In this document: positions 7,120 through 15,646 of the stretch, one piece after another
Numbering within the stretch: the stretch's first letter is position 1
Layout: every line of letters starts with the position of its first letter
Source of the DNA: Hahella sp050299855
GTDB lineage: Bacteria > Pseudomonadota > Gammaproteobacteria > Pseudomonadales > Oleiphilaceae
Direction of reading: 5' to 3'
NCBI GenBank assembly: GCA_050299855.1
Contig: JBNKWQ010000051.1
Span: 1 to 64,000 of the forward strand
Length of the DNA: 64,000 nt
Position numbers and translations under genes: made by a program
The notes under the pieces: generated by a model
The model's input: the letters and a program-made list of their open reading frames with translations, nothing else
Database searches by the model: none
Told to the model about the DNA's origin: nothing

Positions 7120-8190
7120 ATGCGCAAGATCATCCACATAGATGCCGATTCCTTCTACGCCTCAGTAGAGATTCGTGAGAATCCGGAGCTGGCAGACAAG
7201 CCTGTGGCCGTGGGCGGCAGCCCCAACAAACGGGGGGTGATTGCCACCTGCAACTACAACGCCCGGGGCTTTGGCGTGCACTCGGCCATGTCCTCTGCAC
7301 GGGCGTTACAGTTGTGTCCGGACCTGGTCTTTGTACGTCCGCGCTTTGAGCTGTACCGCAGTATTTCACGCCAGATGCAGGAGATTTTCAGGGAATACAC
7401 TGACCTGATTGAACCCTTGTCGCTGGACGAAGCCTACCTCGATGTGACAGACAGCCTGCACTGCCAGGGCAGCGCCACACTGATGGCGGAAGAGATCCGC
7501 GCCAAGGTGAAAGCGCAGATTAACCTGACGGTTTCTGCCGGTGTGGCACCCAATAAGTTTCTCGCTAAAGTGGCCAGTGACTGGAACAAGCCTGACGGTC
7601 TCTTCGTGGTGCGGCCCCAGGATATTGACTCGTTTGTGCAACAGTTGCCGGTTAAAAAGATCAACGGCGTCGGCAAAGTCACCGCCGCCAAAATGGAAGG
7701 ACTGGGCATCTTCACCTGCGGTGACCTGCAACGCTTCACTCAGGAAGATCTTGTCCGGCACTTTGGCAGTTATGGAGAGCGCCTGTACCAATTGGCCAGA
7801 GGCACTGATCACCGATCAGTAAAAACCGACAGGATACGTAAATCACTTTCCACCGAGCATACCTACGACAAAGATCTGCCGGATCTGGCAGCCATTCTGG
7901 AAAAGTCACCCGCCATTTATGAAGAACTGATCCAGCGTTATAGCCGCATCAGCGACGATTACCGCGTGACCAAACGTTTCGTGAAAGTGAAATTTGCCGA
8001 CTTCAGCCAGACCACTTTGGAAGAAATCATCCCCTCCCCCAGCGAGCCCTGGCAAAGCCTGCCGGATTACCTGCGTTTGATGAAAGTAGCTTGGGAGCGT
8101 CAGGCTAAGCCCGTTCGCCTGCTCGGTATGGGTGTGCGCCTGAAGGATTTACATGAGGTCATCATTGGCGAACAACTCAGTCTGTTTTAG
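7120..8190 (+). CDS. dinB: DNA polymerase IV (Y-family translesion polymerase)
   Basis: The 356-residue protein has the normal Pol IV length. The palm begins IIHIDADSFYASVE with catalytic Asp residues, and the second carboxylate site is SLDEAYLDVT (about residues 102-111); helix-hairpin-helix residues KKINGVGKVTAAKM follow, then the little-finger domain. The C-terminus ends IIGEQLSLF, a canonical beta-clamp binding motif (QLSLF), so it should be recruited to the sliding clamp to copy past damaged bases. I saw no convincing LexA box (CTG-N10-CAG) just upstream. A purine hexamer repeat precedes it. Confidence 0.95.
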   Translation: MRKIIHIDADSFYASVEIRENPELADKPVAVGGSPNKRGVIATCNYNARGFGVHSAMSSARALQLCPDLVFVRPRFELYRSISRQMQEIFREYTDLIEPLSLDEAYLDVTDSLHCQGSATLMAEEIRAKVKAQINLTVSAGVAPNKFLAKVASDWNKPDGLFVVRPQDIDSFVQQLPVKKINGVGKVTAAKMEGLGIFTCGDLQRFTQEDLVRHFGSYGERLYQLARGTDHRSVKTDRIRKSLSTEHTYDKDLPDLAAILEKSPAIYEELIQRYSRISDDYRVTKRFVKVKFADFSQTTLEEIIPSPSEPWQSLPDYLRLMKVAWERQAKPVRLLGMGVRLKDLHEVIIGEQLSLF

Positions 8191-8326
8191 AGTTTTAGTC
8201 AGTTTTCTCATCCTCCTGTCCACGCCCCCATACTTTCGTTCCTGTAGGGTGTCAGTGTGTGGCGTCGGAAAAACTAGCCAGCGATGAACTGTCACCGGCA
8301 AATACGGCAGGAATAAACGGTTAAAC

Positions 8327-9640
8327 TCAAGTCGGCTTGTCCTGATGGGAACCTTGGGGGGACTTGGGCAGGTGCACATAAAAACTGCAGCCGACATCGT
8401 CATTAGTGAAGCTCAGCTGTCCACCATGGGCCTCGACGATACCTTTGCTGATATATAACCCCAGCCCTGACCCGCCCGGATGGCGGGTTTCTCCCGAACT
8501 GGCCTGGGCGAAGCGGCCGAATATGAGCTTGCCGAATTCTTCCGCAATGCCGGGACCATAGTCCCGCACGCTGATAATGACCTCCTTATCGTTCTCAGTC
8601 ACTCCTACCCTAACCCGTTCACCTGGTGCATTGAACTTAATGGCGTTGGTGAGCAGGTTCAGCATCACCTGGGTTAAGCGGTCACCGTCAGCGAGCAGCT
8701 TGATATCTGCTGAGGGCTGGCGCTGGATGCAGATGTTTTTTTCCAGTGCCAGCTTTTCACAAAACAGACAGGCCTCCTCAACCATGTCATTGACCGACAA
8801 CTCTTCCCGGTTAATCACCAATTCTCCAGTCTGGAGTCGCTCAGCATCGAGGATATCGTTTACCAGGCGCACCATACGCTCGGCATTTCTTTTACCAATG
8901 CCGACCAGGTTGTAATTCAGTGAATTAGCTGTAGGCTCCATTTCTTTGTGGAGCAACGTAAATGCTCCATAGATTGCCGTTAATGGGGTTCGCAACTCAT
9001 GGGTCACCATCGCCAGCCAGTTACGCCGCTCCACCTCCATAGCCTGGTATTCCATCACAGCCCGGCGACGGGCGGAGGCATATTGATAACACACGATAGA
9101 AACGAACAGCATGGAACCGATGGTGGCTATCATACGACCGGAAAGCGGGCCGTCCACGCCAACGTAATGAAGACTGCCCTGCTTATGCATCCAGAGCAGC
9201 ACGGCCAATCCAACCCCCAGTATTACGGATATCCTGAAAGCACCGATCCGGTATCCTACAAAGCTGGCCAAAAGGGGTTCCGCCGGCATCCAGACCAGTA
9301 CTCTTGATGAAAGGCCACCGTCCGAATATGCAATCCAGAGTAATTCTGCCGCTATCACCACGATCATAAGATCAGCACTGAGAGACAGGCTCTTAGTGCT
9401 CCACATGAGCAACAGAAAACTCATAAAGATCGGCACAAGTCCGAAGACAATGTAGGTGGCAGGAACCCAACCAGCAGTCGACAACCGGACCAGCGCCATA
9501 ATGACTGCTGCCAGTGAACCATAAATAATGATGCCGACAACCAGCCTGGCTTTTGCACGGTCCTCCGGGTCCGCAACGGCCGCTTCCGGGGTTAACCGAT
9601 CAATAATGGCGATTTGAGAATTAAATAAGCGGTTAATCAA
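8327..9640 (-). CDS. membrane sensor histidine kinase
   Basis: The kinase has about five N-terminal membrane segments (such as LVVGIIIYGSLAAVIMALV and MIATIGSMLFVSIVCYQYA) in the first 200 residues. A HisKA domain with HELRTPLTAIYGA and an ATPase domain with NLLTNAIKF (N box), DYGPGI and GGSGLGLYI follow. No receiver domain or adjacent response regulator is present, so it is an orphan kinase. The longest frame starts at a TTG (9742) that would overlap the divergent Dabb gene; a TTG at 9640 behind aggtg is preferred. The signal sensed is unknown; the membrane part resembles an integral sensor rather than a periplasmic one. Confidence 0.85.
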   Translation of the reverse strand: MINRLFNSQIAIIDRLTPEAAVADPEDRAKARLVVGIIIYGSLAAVIMALVRLSTAGWVPATYIVFGLVPIFMSFLLLMWSTKSLSLSADLMIVVIAAELLWIAYSDGGLSSRVLVWMPAEPLLASFVGYRIGAFRISVILGVGLAVLLWMHKQGSLHYVGVDGPLSGRMIATIGSMLFVSIVCYQYASARRRAVMEYQAMEVERRNWLAMVTHELRTPLTAIYGAFTLLHKEMEPTANSLNYNLVGIGKRNAERMVRLVNDILDAERLQTGELVINREELSVNDMVEEACLFCEKLALEKNICIQRQPSADIKLLADGDRLTQVMLNLLTNAIKFNAPGERVRVGVTENDKEVIISVRDYGPGIAEEFGKLIFGRFAQASSGETRHPGGSGLGLYISKGIVEAHGGQLSFTNDDVGCSFYVHLPKSPQGSHQDKPT

Positions 9641-9741
9641 ATAGAAAACACCTGTTTGATTCGGAAGTGATTGGGGGATGATTAATGAGTGCGATGAAAT
9701 GCCAAGCTCCCCCTTTAATAAGCATAGACTGAAATTTGCCA

Positions 9742-10047
9742 ATGCTGATTCATCATATTGTGTTATTGAAACTCACCCCTGACTGTAGCCTGCAGCAGAT
9801 TGAAGAAATGGATCAGGCGCTGGCTGCCCTCTGTGGCAAAGTGGAGGGTCTGTTAAGCTACCACAGCGGCCCCAATGTCAGCCCGGAGGCCATGCACCAA
9901 GGGTATAACTTCGGCTTTGTGATGACTTTTCCTGACGCCGCGGCCCGAGACCATTACCTGCCTCACCCGGACCACGAAAAAGTTAAAGCAATGATTGGTA
10001 AACTGCTGGCACCAGACCCAGACAGCGTTCTGGTCTATGATTTCTGA
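9742..10047 (+). CDS. Dabb family stress-responsive alpha/beta barrel protein
   Basis: The protein has about 101 residues, opens MLIHHIVLLKLTP and ends HPDHEKVKAMIGKLL then DSVLVYDF, the standard Dabb (dimeric A/B barrel) pattern with the conserved HP(D/H)H segment. Members are small cytoplasmic dimers; plant ones are stress-induced or act as polyketide cyclases, while most bacterial ones have no known substrate. An upstream in-frame TTG exists, but the ATG fits the family start. It is divergent from the sensor kinase and upstream of the aldolase gene. Confidence 0.8.
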   Translation: MLIHHIVLLKLTPDCSLQQIEEMDQALAALCGKVEGLLSYHSGPNVSPEAMHQGYNFGFVMTFPDAAARDHYLPHPDHEKVKAMIGKLLAPDPDSVLVYDF

Positions 10048-10184
10048 CAGGTTATTGCTCATAAGCAACAAGGGCGAGGGACTGCAAATGTCAGCAACCT
10101 GACAGTGTTAACGGCACTCACTGTGGAACAGTACGTGACCAGCAACCGGCACAATATTGTGAAGCCTTGGAGAGGGAAGCGGAA

Positions 10185-10964
10185 ATGAACAGCATCAATC
10201 AGCAACTCAATATCGAGAGCGTACGCCATAAGGTGAGCCCTGAAGAATGGCAGCTCAGGGTGGACTTGGCAGCCTGCTATCGACTGGTGGCTATGTATGG
10301 CTGGGACGACCTTGTCTTTACCCATATATCAGCCCGCATTCCCGGTCCGGAACAGCACTTCTTGATCAACCCCTATGGCCTGATGTTTGATGAAGTGACG
10401 GCTTCCAGCCTGGTTAAAATAGATCTGAATGCCAATAAGGTGATGGAAACTCCCTTTGATATCAATCCTGCGGGGTTCACCATCCACAGCGCCGTTCATG
10501 AAGCCAGGGAGGATGCCCGCTGTGTATTGCATCTGCATACCATGGAAGGGGTGGCAGTTTCCATTCAGGAAGCCGGCCTGCTCCCTCTTTCCCAGCAATC
10601 GTTGTTTCCATTATCCGGTCTTTCCTATCACAACTACGAAGGCATTGCCCTGAACCCCGAGGAAAAAGCCCGCCTGGTTGCCGATCTGGGCGATACCAAT
10701 TTCATGATCTTGCGTAATCACGGACTTCTGACCTGTGCGGGCAACATCCCAGATGCCTTCCTGTTCATGTATATAATGCAGAAAGCCTGTGAAGTTCAGT
10801 TGCTGGCACAAAGCACCGGCAACCCACTGATCAAAGTGCCACAACCCATTGTTGACGGCATTCAGGCGGCTGCCAAAGCAGTTACCCGGGAGGCCAACGG
10901 CAGTCTGGCGTGGCCGGGACTGTTGCGTAAGCTCAACCGTATCGATGCCTCTTATTCGGAGTAA
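10185..10964 (+). CDS. class II aldolase/adducin domain protein
   Basis: The protein has about 259 residues. The class II aldolase fold is shown by DLVFTHISARIPG, INPYGLMFDEVTASSLVKID, the metal-binding HLHTMEG pair and the late LRNHGLLTCAG histidine. Family members cleave or epimerise sugar phosphates such as fuculose- or ribulose-phosphate with a zinc ion; this adducin-like subgroup with VSPEEWQLRVDLAACYR at the start is common in proteobacteria and mostly has no assigned substrate. The ATG follows gagaggga; an upstream TTG is possible. No sugar operon surrounds it. Confidence 0.85.
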   Translation: MNSINQQLNIESVRHKVSPEEWQLRVDLAACYRLVAMYGWDDLVFTHISARIPGPEQHFLINPYGLMFDEVTASSLVKIDLNANKVMETPFDINPAGFTIHSAVHEAREDARCVLHLHTMEGVAVSIQEAGLLPLSQQSLFPLSGLSYHNYEGIALNPEEKARLVADLGDTNFMILRNHGLLTCAGNIPDAFLFMYIMQKACEVQLLAQSTGNPLIKVPQPIVDGIQAAAKAVTREANGSLAWPGLLRKLNRIDASYSE

Positions 10965-11055
10965 GCAGGCCGAGACCACAAAAAAGCTACAAACTTGTGA
11001 TACGCCTAAAAGCCTCTAATCTGAAAGGACAGCATAACAAAAATGAGTATGTCCT

Positions 11056-12720
11056 ATGCCCTTGTCCATTCGCGCCAGACTCATGGTTCTGGCACTTGTC
11101 CCAATAACACTCCTGACTATCGTTTTACAGGTTGCACAGGTATCCAAGGTTGAATCACTGGTCGATCATCAGTTGGAAAGCGTACGGACCGATTTCGCTG
11201 AGGCCAAACGCACGGAATTGAAAAACTATATGGACCTGGCCTATGGCTCCATTAAGGATATATACGATAATGGCGGCTCGTTTGAAGATGCCCTGCCGAT
11301 TTTGAAAAACCTGACCTTTGGCGATGGTGGCTACATATTTGGCTACACCGAAAAAGGTGATCGCCTGGTGATGGGAAAAACCACGGCAGGTGTTGGCGAT
11401 AACTTCTGGTCTCTGCAGGACAAGCAGGGGAATTACCTGATTCAGGGAATATTTAACGCAGCTAAGAATGGCGACGGCTATTACACCTACTGGTTTCCCA
11501 AGCTTAACGAGACCGAGCCCTCCCCTAAAACTTCCTACAGCATCTATCTGGACCGCTGGAAAGTGTTTCTCGGCACAGGATTCTATTTTGACGACGTCGA
11601 TGCGGCCATAGCCAATCTGGAGAGCAAGGAAGCCGAGCAGCTTGAAAGCATGCTTACCTCCATGGTGATTATCGCACTCGTAGCCTTGGGTGCGGCTTTC
11701 ATCTTTGGCTTCCTGTTGAGCCGCAGCATTAACCGGCCACTGGATGACGTGTCAAAATCTGTAGCCAAGCTTGCAGAAGGCGAAGCCGACCTGACTGCGC
11801 GACTGAACGTCAGTGACCGCCATGAACTTGGCCAGCTGGCAGAGCGTTTAAATACCTTTATTGGCAACCTAGGCAGTTTAATTGGCCAGGTGAAATCCAT
11901 TTCCTCTGAAGTCGGCAACACCTCAGAGCATATAGTCCAACAGACCAAATTAGTGAGCACACTGGTTTCAGACCAGGACCATGAAACCGATCAGGTGGCG
12001 ACAGCCGTTACTCAGATGACCGCCGCTGCCGCCGAAATTTCCAAGAATGCCGTGGAAGCAGCCGAAGCAGCCAATGCCTCTGACGAGCAAGCCAAGGAAA
12101 TTCGCCAGACCGTAACAGCCGCCGCTGCTGAGGTTAACGCTCTGGCCAACGACATCGTTGAGAGCACCGACCAGGTGCAGGCTCTTGGGCAGGGAGTCAT
12201 CGAAATCAGTTCGGTATTGGACGTCATAAAAAGCATCGCAGAACAAACCAATCTGCTCGCGTTGAATGCCGCCATTGAAGCCGCCCGTGCCGGAGAACAG
12301 GGACGCGGTTTTGCCGTAGTGGCGGATGAGGTCCGTGGCCTGGCCAGCAAGACCCAGCAGAGCACCGAAGAAATCAGCAAGATGATCGAGCGCCTGGAAA
12401 CCTCCTCCAAAGCTGCGGTTGAAGGCATGGTCAAGTCTCGCGAACGAGGCGTTACCGCACTCAGCAAAGCCAATGAAGGAGTCGAATCCATTGCCTCCAT
12501 TGTGCAGTCAGTGGCAGTGATCACCCAGATGAATGAACAGATTGCCAGCGCCTCGGAGCAGCAAACGGCAGTATGTGAAGAAATATCCCAGCGTCTAGTG
12601 CACATCTCCGACAAGGCCAACGAAGCCAGTAATGTCGGCAAGGAGACCAATCATTCAGCAGAGGAAATGGTCGCGCAGTCCGGCACTCTGTTTCATCTGG
12701 TCGAACGGTTCAAAACCTAA
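11056..12720 (+). CDS. methyl-accepting chemotaxis protein with a periplasmic single-Cache domain
   Basis: The 554-residue receptor has an N-terminal membrane anchor (LMVLALVPITLLTIVLQV) and a periplasmic sCache_2-type sensor with GDGGYIFGYTEKGDRLVMG and WKVFLGTGFYFDDVD. A second membrane helix (about 200-220), HAMP (about 220-275) and a signalling domain with the hairpin tip EQTNLLALNAAIEAARAGEQ, GRGFAVVADEVR follow. It would control CheA and hence flagellar rotation in response to a small periplasmic ligand, often an organic acid. It is monocistronic as far as can be seen, with no che genes nearby. Confidence 0.93.
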   Translation: MPLSIRARLMVLALVPITLLTIVLQVAQVSKVESLVDHQLESVRTDFAEAKRTELKNYMDLAYGSIKDIYDNGGSFEDALPILKNLTFGDGGYIFGYTEKGDRLVMGKTTAGVGDNFWSLQDKQGNYLIQGIFNAAKNGDGYYTYWFPKLNETEPSPKTSYSIYLDRWKVFLGTGFYFDDVDAAIANLESKEAEQLESMLTSMVIIALVALGAAFIFGFLLSRSINRPLDDVSKSVAKLAEGEADLTARLNVSDRHELGQLAERLNTFIGNLGSLIGQVKSISSEVGNTSEHIVQQTKLVSTLVSDQDHETDQVATAVTQMTAAAAEISKNAVEAAEAANASDEQAKEIRQTVTAAAAEVNALANDIVESTDQVQALGQGVIEISSVLDVIKSIAEQTNLLALNAAIEAARAGEQGRGFAVVADEVRGLASKTQQSTEEISKMIERLETSSKAAVEGMVKSRERGVTALSKANEGVESIASIVQSVAVITQMNEQIASASEQQTAVCEEISQRLVHISDKANEASNVGKETNHSAEEMVAQSGTLFHLVERFKT

Positions 12721-12780
12721 TATCATCGCTCCGGCTCCGGGTTTCATGACCGATAGTGGTGAACTCAAGAGAAATTCTCA

Positions 12781-13623
12781 CTAGGTCTTTTCCTGCCTCA
12801 GGGCAAGCGTACTGTGAACGGCAATAGTGGCGATGACCACCACGCCACCGACCAACACCAGGGATGGTGGCACTTCACCTATCACCCACCAGACCCAGAT
12901 CGGGGCCAGAACGGCTTCAATCAGCAAAAACAGACTGACTTCCGGTGATGGCAAATACCGGGTCGCCACCATAATCAATACCGATGCCAACGGCATCTGT
13001 AGCAATCCCATCAATGCTATCCAGCCATAGGCGGCACCACTCAGTGACATCGGGGCTGCAAATGGTGTGGCTAACAGACAAGCCCATAAACCGCTGACAG
13101 CAATCATGGGCACCCTGGGAATACTGGGATGTTTGCGCAGCAAAGTCAGGGCTATCCCCATCAGCATCGCCAGTATCAAAGCCAATAAATCCCCAAGCCA
13201 CCCTCCGCTTGCCATAGAGCTGGCAAACACAACGCCCACTCCGCACATACAAATAATAATGGCGACGATGGTGCGGGGCTTGATGCGTTCGCCAATGAGC
13301 AGCCAGGAAAACAACGCCGAAAAAAACGGCGAGCTGGATAAAATCACCACAGTATTGGCCACTTTCGTGAGGCTGATTGACAACACAAAAAGTCCACTGC
13401 AGATACCGTACAGTAGTGCTGCTGCCCAGGCGGCCCTGGCGGTTTCTTTCACTAACATCCCTCGCCATTGGCCAGAGTGCAACGAAAACGATGCCATGGT
13501 GGTAAAGATGAATAATCCCCGCCAAAACATCACATCCCACCCGGGAGAGTTCGCCAGACGCACAAAAAGTGCATCAAAACTTAAAACAACAACTCCGATC
13601 AAGGCCGCCCAAATCCCCTGCAT
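12781..13623 (-). CDS. EamA/DMT superfamily transporter
   Basis: The protein has about 280 residues and ten predicted membrane helices in two EamA repeats, opening MQGIWAALIGVVVLSFDALF and continuing LANSPGWDVMFWRGLF; the second repeat ends with PPSLVLVGGVVVIATIAVHS. Drug/metabolite transporters of this type export amino acids, nucleotides or similar small molecules. A TTG 22 codons further upstream would add a polar tail that such proteins usually lack, so ATG at 13623 is preferred, although no strong ribosome site is seen. It is divergent from the sigma-54 activator. Confidence 0.85.
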   Translation of the reverse strand: MQGIWAALIGVVVLSFDALFVRLANSPGWDVMFWRGLFIFTTMASFSLHSGQWRGMLVKETARAAWAAALLYGICSGLFVLSISLTKVANTVVILSSSPFFSALFSWLLIGERIKPRTIVAIIICMCGVGVVFASSMASGGWLGDLLALILAMLMGIALTLLRKHPSIPRVPMIAVSGLWACLLATPFAAPMSLSGAAYGWIALMGLLQMPLASVLIMVATRYLPSPEVSLFLLIEAVLAPIWVWWVIGEVPPSLVLVGGVVVIATIAVHSTLALRQEKT

Positions 13624-13961
13624 CTGGTGGGAAGAAAACTGACTACTGCTGATACCTTTAGATAGTGATAACAATGATGACCTCGGCAATTATGGGAAAA
13701 CACAACAGCTATGGGATACAACCCAACAGCAATGGATGAAAACAAACAGCGTCGGTCCTTTCCAGGTGGACACTAACGAATAACAGGGTTATGTATAGGT
13801 TAGCCAGGAAAACCAGAAATACCCTGAATAACGACGGCGCTCAAAGGCTAATTACCCTATTCGTACAATCAGCATTTGAATATCCGCCCTTGCCTGGCAT
13901 AAGCTCATGGCAATTAAGCCCCATCTATCGATATAAACATAAAAAAGGCAACTCTCCCGCC

Positions 13962-15341
13962 ATGTTGAAAACTGATTTCCTCAAAGAAGATCCATTAGTG
14001 CATGTGGTCGACCGTTTTTGTGAAGGCAGTATCATCGTTAATCGCGAGGCTCATATTCTCTGGATCAGCAACAAATACCGCCAACTGCTGGAACTGTCAG
14101 AAGAAACCCAAGTTGAAGGACGCCCTATTGAGGAAGTTATTCCCAACAGCATGATGCGCCAGGTCGTTGAAAGCGGCCTGCCTATTTTACTCGATTTGTT
14201 GCGCATTCGCGGCACCTGGATGGTGGTAACCCGCATTCCGATACGTGATGACGACAATTCAGTGATCGGCGGCATCGGCTTTGTCTTTTATAAAGAACTG
14301 GATTACCTAAAGCCTTTTGTCGAAAAGTTTGCACGCCTGCGAGGCCAACCCACGACCGCCGAACGCCAATTGGCGGATATGCGCCAGGCTAAATACAGTT
14401 TTTCCGACTTCAAAGGCCAGAGTGAAGCCACCCGGCAATTGCTGAAGCGTGCCCGGCAAGCGGCGGAACTGGATACAACGGTTCTTCTGCTGGGGGAAAC
14501 CGGTACCGGCAAGGAAGTTCTGGCCCATGCCATTCACCAGGCCTCCGTGCGCTCAGAGCGTCCTTTTGTCTGCGTCAATATGGCCGCCATTCCGGAAACT
14601 CTGCTGGAAGCGGAATTCTTCGGCGTCGCCCCCGGCGCCTATACCGGGGCTGACCGCAAAGGTCGTGTCGGTAAGATCGAGCTGGCCAATGAGGGGACGC
14701 TGTTTCTGGATGAGGTCGGTGACCTGCCCGTAGGTATGCAGAGTAAATTGCTGCGGGTGTTGCAGGAACATGAGTTTGAACCCCTGGGCTCCAACACCAT
14801 CATCCGGGTGAATGTCCGGGTCATAGCAGCCACCAGCCAAGACCTTAAAGCAATGGTGGAGGCCGGCACCTTCCGTGCGGATTTGTATTACCGTCTCAAT
14901 GTCCTGCCAATCGATGTACCGCCGCTACGGGACCGTCTGGAAGATATAGGCTTGCTGGCGGACAACATGCTGAAAGAATTCAGTAAGGCCAGCGGCCTGC
15001 CCCAGCGTCATCTGCATGATTCCGTCATCAATATGCTGTGTAGTTATTCCTGGCCGGGCAATGTGAGAGAACTGCAGAACACGCTTGAACGTGCTTTTAT
15101 CTTCTCGGATGAAGCTGAACTGACCCAGTCGGATTTCCCCCAGTTAAGGCGCTCAGCCAGTGAACGTCCCGGTGACGCGTTACCTGTGGAACCTTTGCAG
15201 AAAACCCTGGAGAAAGCCGAGCGGGGAGCGATTCAAAATGCCCTTAAGGCTGCCGCAAACAATCGAAGTCAGGCGGCCAGGTTGCTGGGAGTTTCACGGG
15301 CGACTTTTTATGAAAAAATGCAGCGCCATAATCTGGAATGA
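13962..15341 (+). CDS. sigma-54-dependent transcriptional activator with PAS sensor domain
   Basis: The protein has about 459 residues in three parts: an N-terminal PAS domain (VDRFCEGSIIVNREAHILWI...), a central AAA+ ATPase with Walker A GETGTGKE, Walker B GTLFLDEVGDL and the sigma-54 contact loop written GAYTGA (Tyr in place of the usual Phe), and a C-terminal Fis-type helix-turn-helix (NRSQAARLLGVSRATFYEKM). It should remodel RNA polymerase-sigma54 at a -24/-12 promoter. One lies immediately downstream, before the CoA-transferase gene. The longer upstream frame starting near 13791 lacks family-like sequence, so the ATG at 13962 is preferred. Confidence 0.9.
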   Translation: MLKTDFLKEDPLVHVVDRFCEGSIIVNREAHILWISNKYRQLLELSEETQVEGRPIEEVIPNSMMRQVVESGLPILLDLLRIRGTWMVVTRIPIRDDDNSVIGGIGFVFYKELDYLKPFVEKFARLRGQPTTAERQLADMRQAKYSFSDFKGQSEATRQLLKRARQAAELDTTVLLLGETGTGKEVLAHAIHQASVRSERPFVCVNMAAIPETLLEAEFFGVAPGAYTGADRKGRVGKIELANEGTLFLDEVGDLPVGMQSKLLRVLQEHEFEPLGSNTIIRVNVRVIAATSQDLKAMVEAGTFRADLYYRLNVLPIDVPPLRDRLEDIGLLADNMLKEFSKASGLPQRHLHDSVINMLCSYSWPGNVRELQNTLERAFIFSDEAELTQSDFPQLRRSASERPGDALPVEPLQKTLEKAERGAIQNALKAAANNRSQAARLLGVSRATFYEKMQRHNLE

Positions 15342-15512
15342 TCACTTTTTAGGATATGAACGCTCCCAAAATCTGTCTGTGTTTCCATACACCGTCAGGT
15401 TTTTCATACGTAATCGCACCGTACTCTTAATTATCAATAAGTTAGCTGATTTAGACTGAGATTTTCAGGGCCCACCTACGCTAGCTATCCCTGAAGAGCC
15501 TCTTCATCAGGC

Positions 15513-15530
15513 TGTCTGGCCATCCAGACA
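15513..15530 (+). promoter_or_regulatory. candidate upstream activator site (TGTCTGG-N4-CCAGACA)
   Basis: A perfect inverted repeat with 7-bp arms and a 4-bp centre lies about 80 bp upstream of the -24/-12 promoter, the usual distance for an enhancer bound by a sigma-54 activator. The activator gene is the adjacent upstream gene. Binding is inferred, not shown. Confidence 0.45.
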
Positions 15531-15593
15531 CCCGCGCCTACCAAGCCTTCTCAACAACACGCTATATCATTGTATTTTATAAAATTTCTCTGT

Positions 15594-15609
15594 TGGCCCA
15601 GCACTTGCT
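15594..15609 (+). promoter_or_regulatory. sigma-54 (-24/-12) promoter of the CoA-transferase gene
   Basis: TGGCCC-N5-TTGCT matches the TGGCAC-N5-TTGCW consensus at all but one position, with exact spacing between the GG and GC elements. Transcription would start near 15620, about 25 bp before the ATG. The neighbouring gene is a sigma-54 activator, which strongly supports this reading. Confidence 0.75.
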
Positions 15610-15646
15610 ATTAAGTATCTCGTCGAAAACCGAGACATAAAAATAG

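Noticed and set aside
7057..7120. LexA (SOS) box before dinB
   Set aside because: No CTG-N10-CAG with the usual AT-rich core was found in the short upstream gap; control might come from further upstream.
12012..12650. 212-codon minus-strand frame inside the chemoreceptor gene
   Set aside because: Ser/Ala/Thr-rich shadow of the signalling-domain helices; no start signals.
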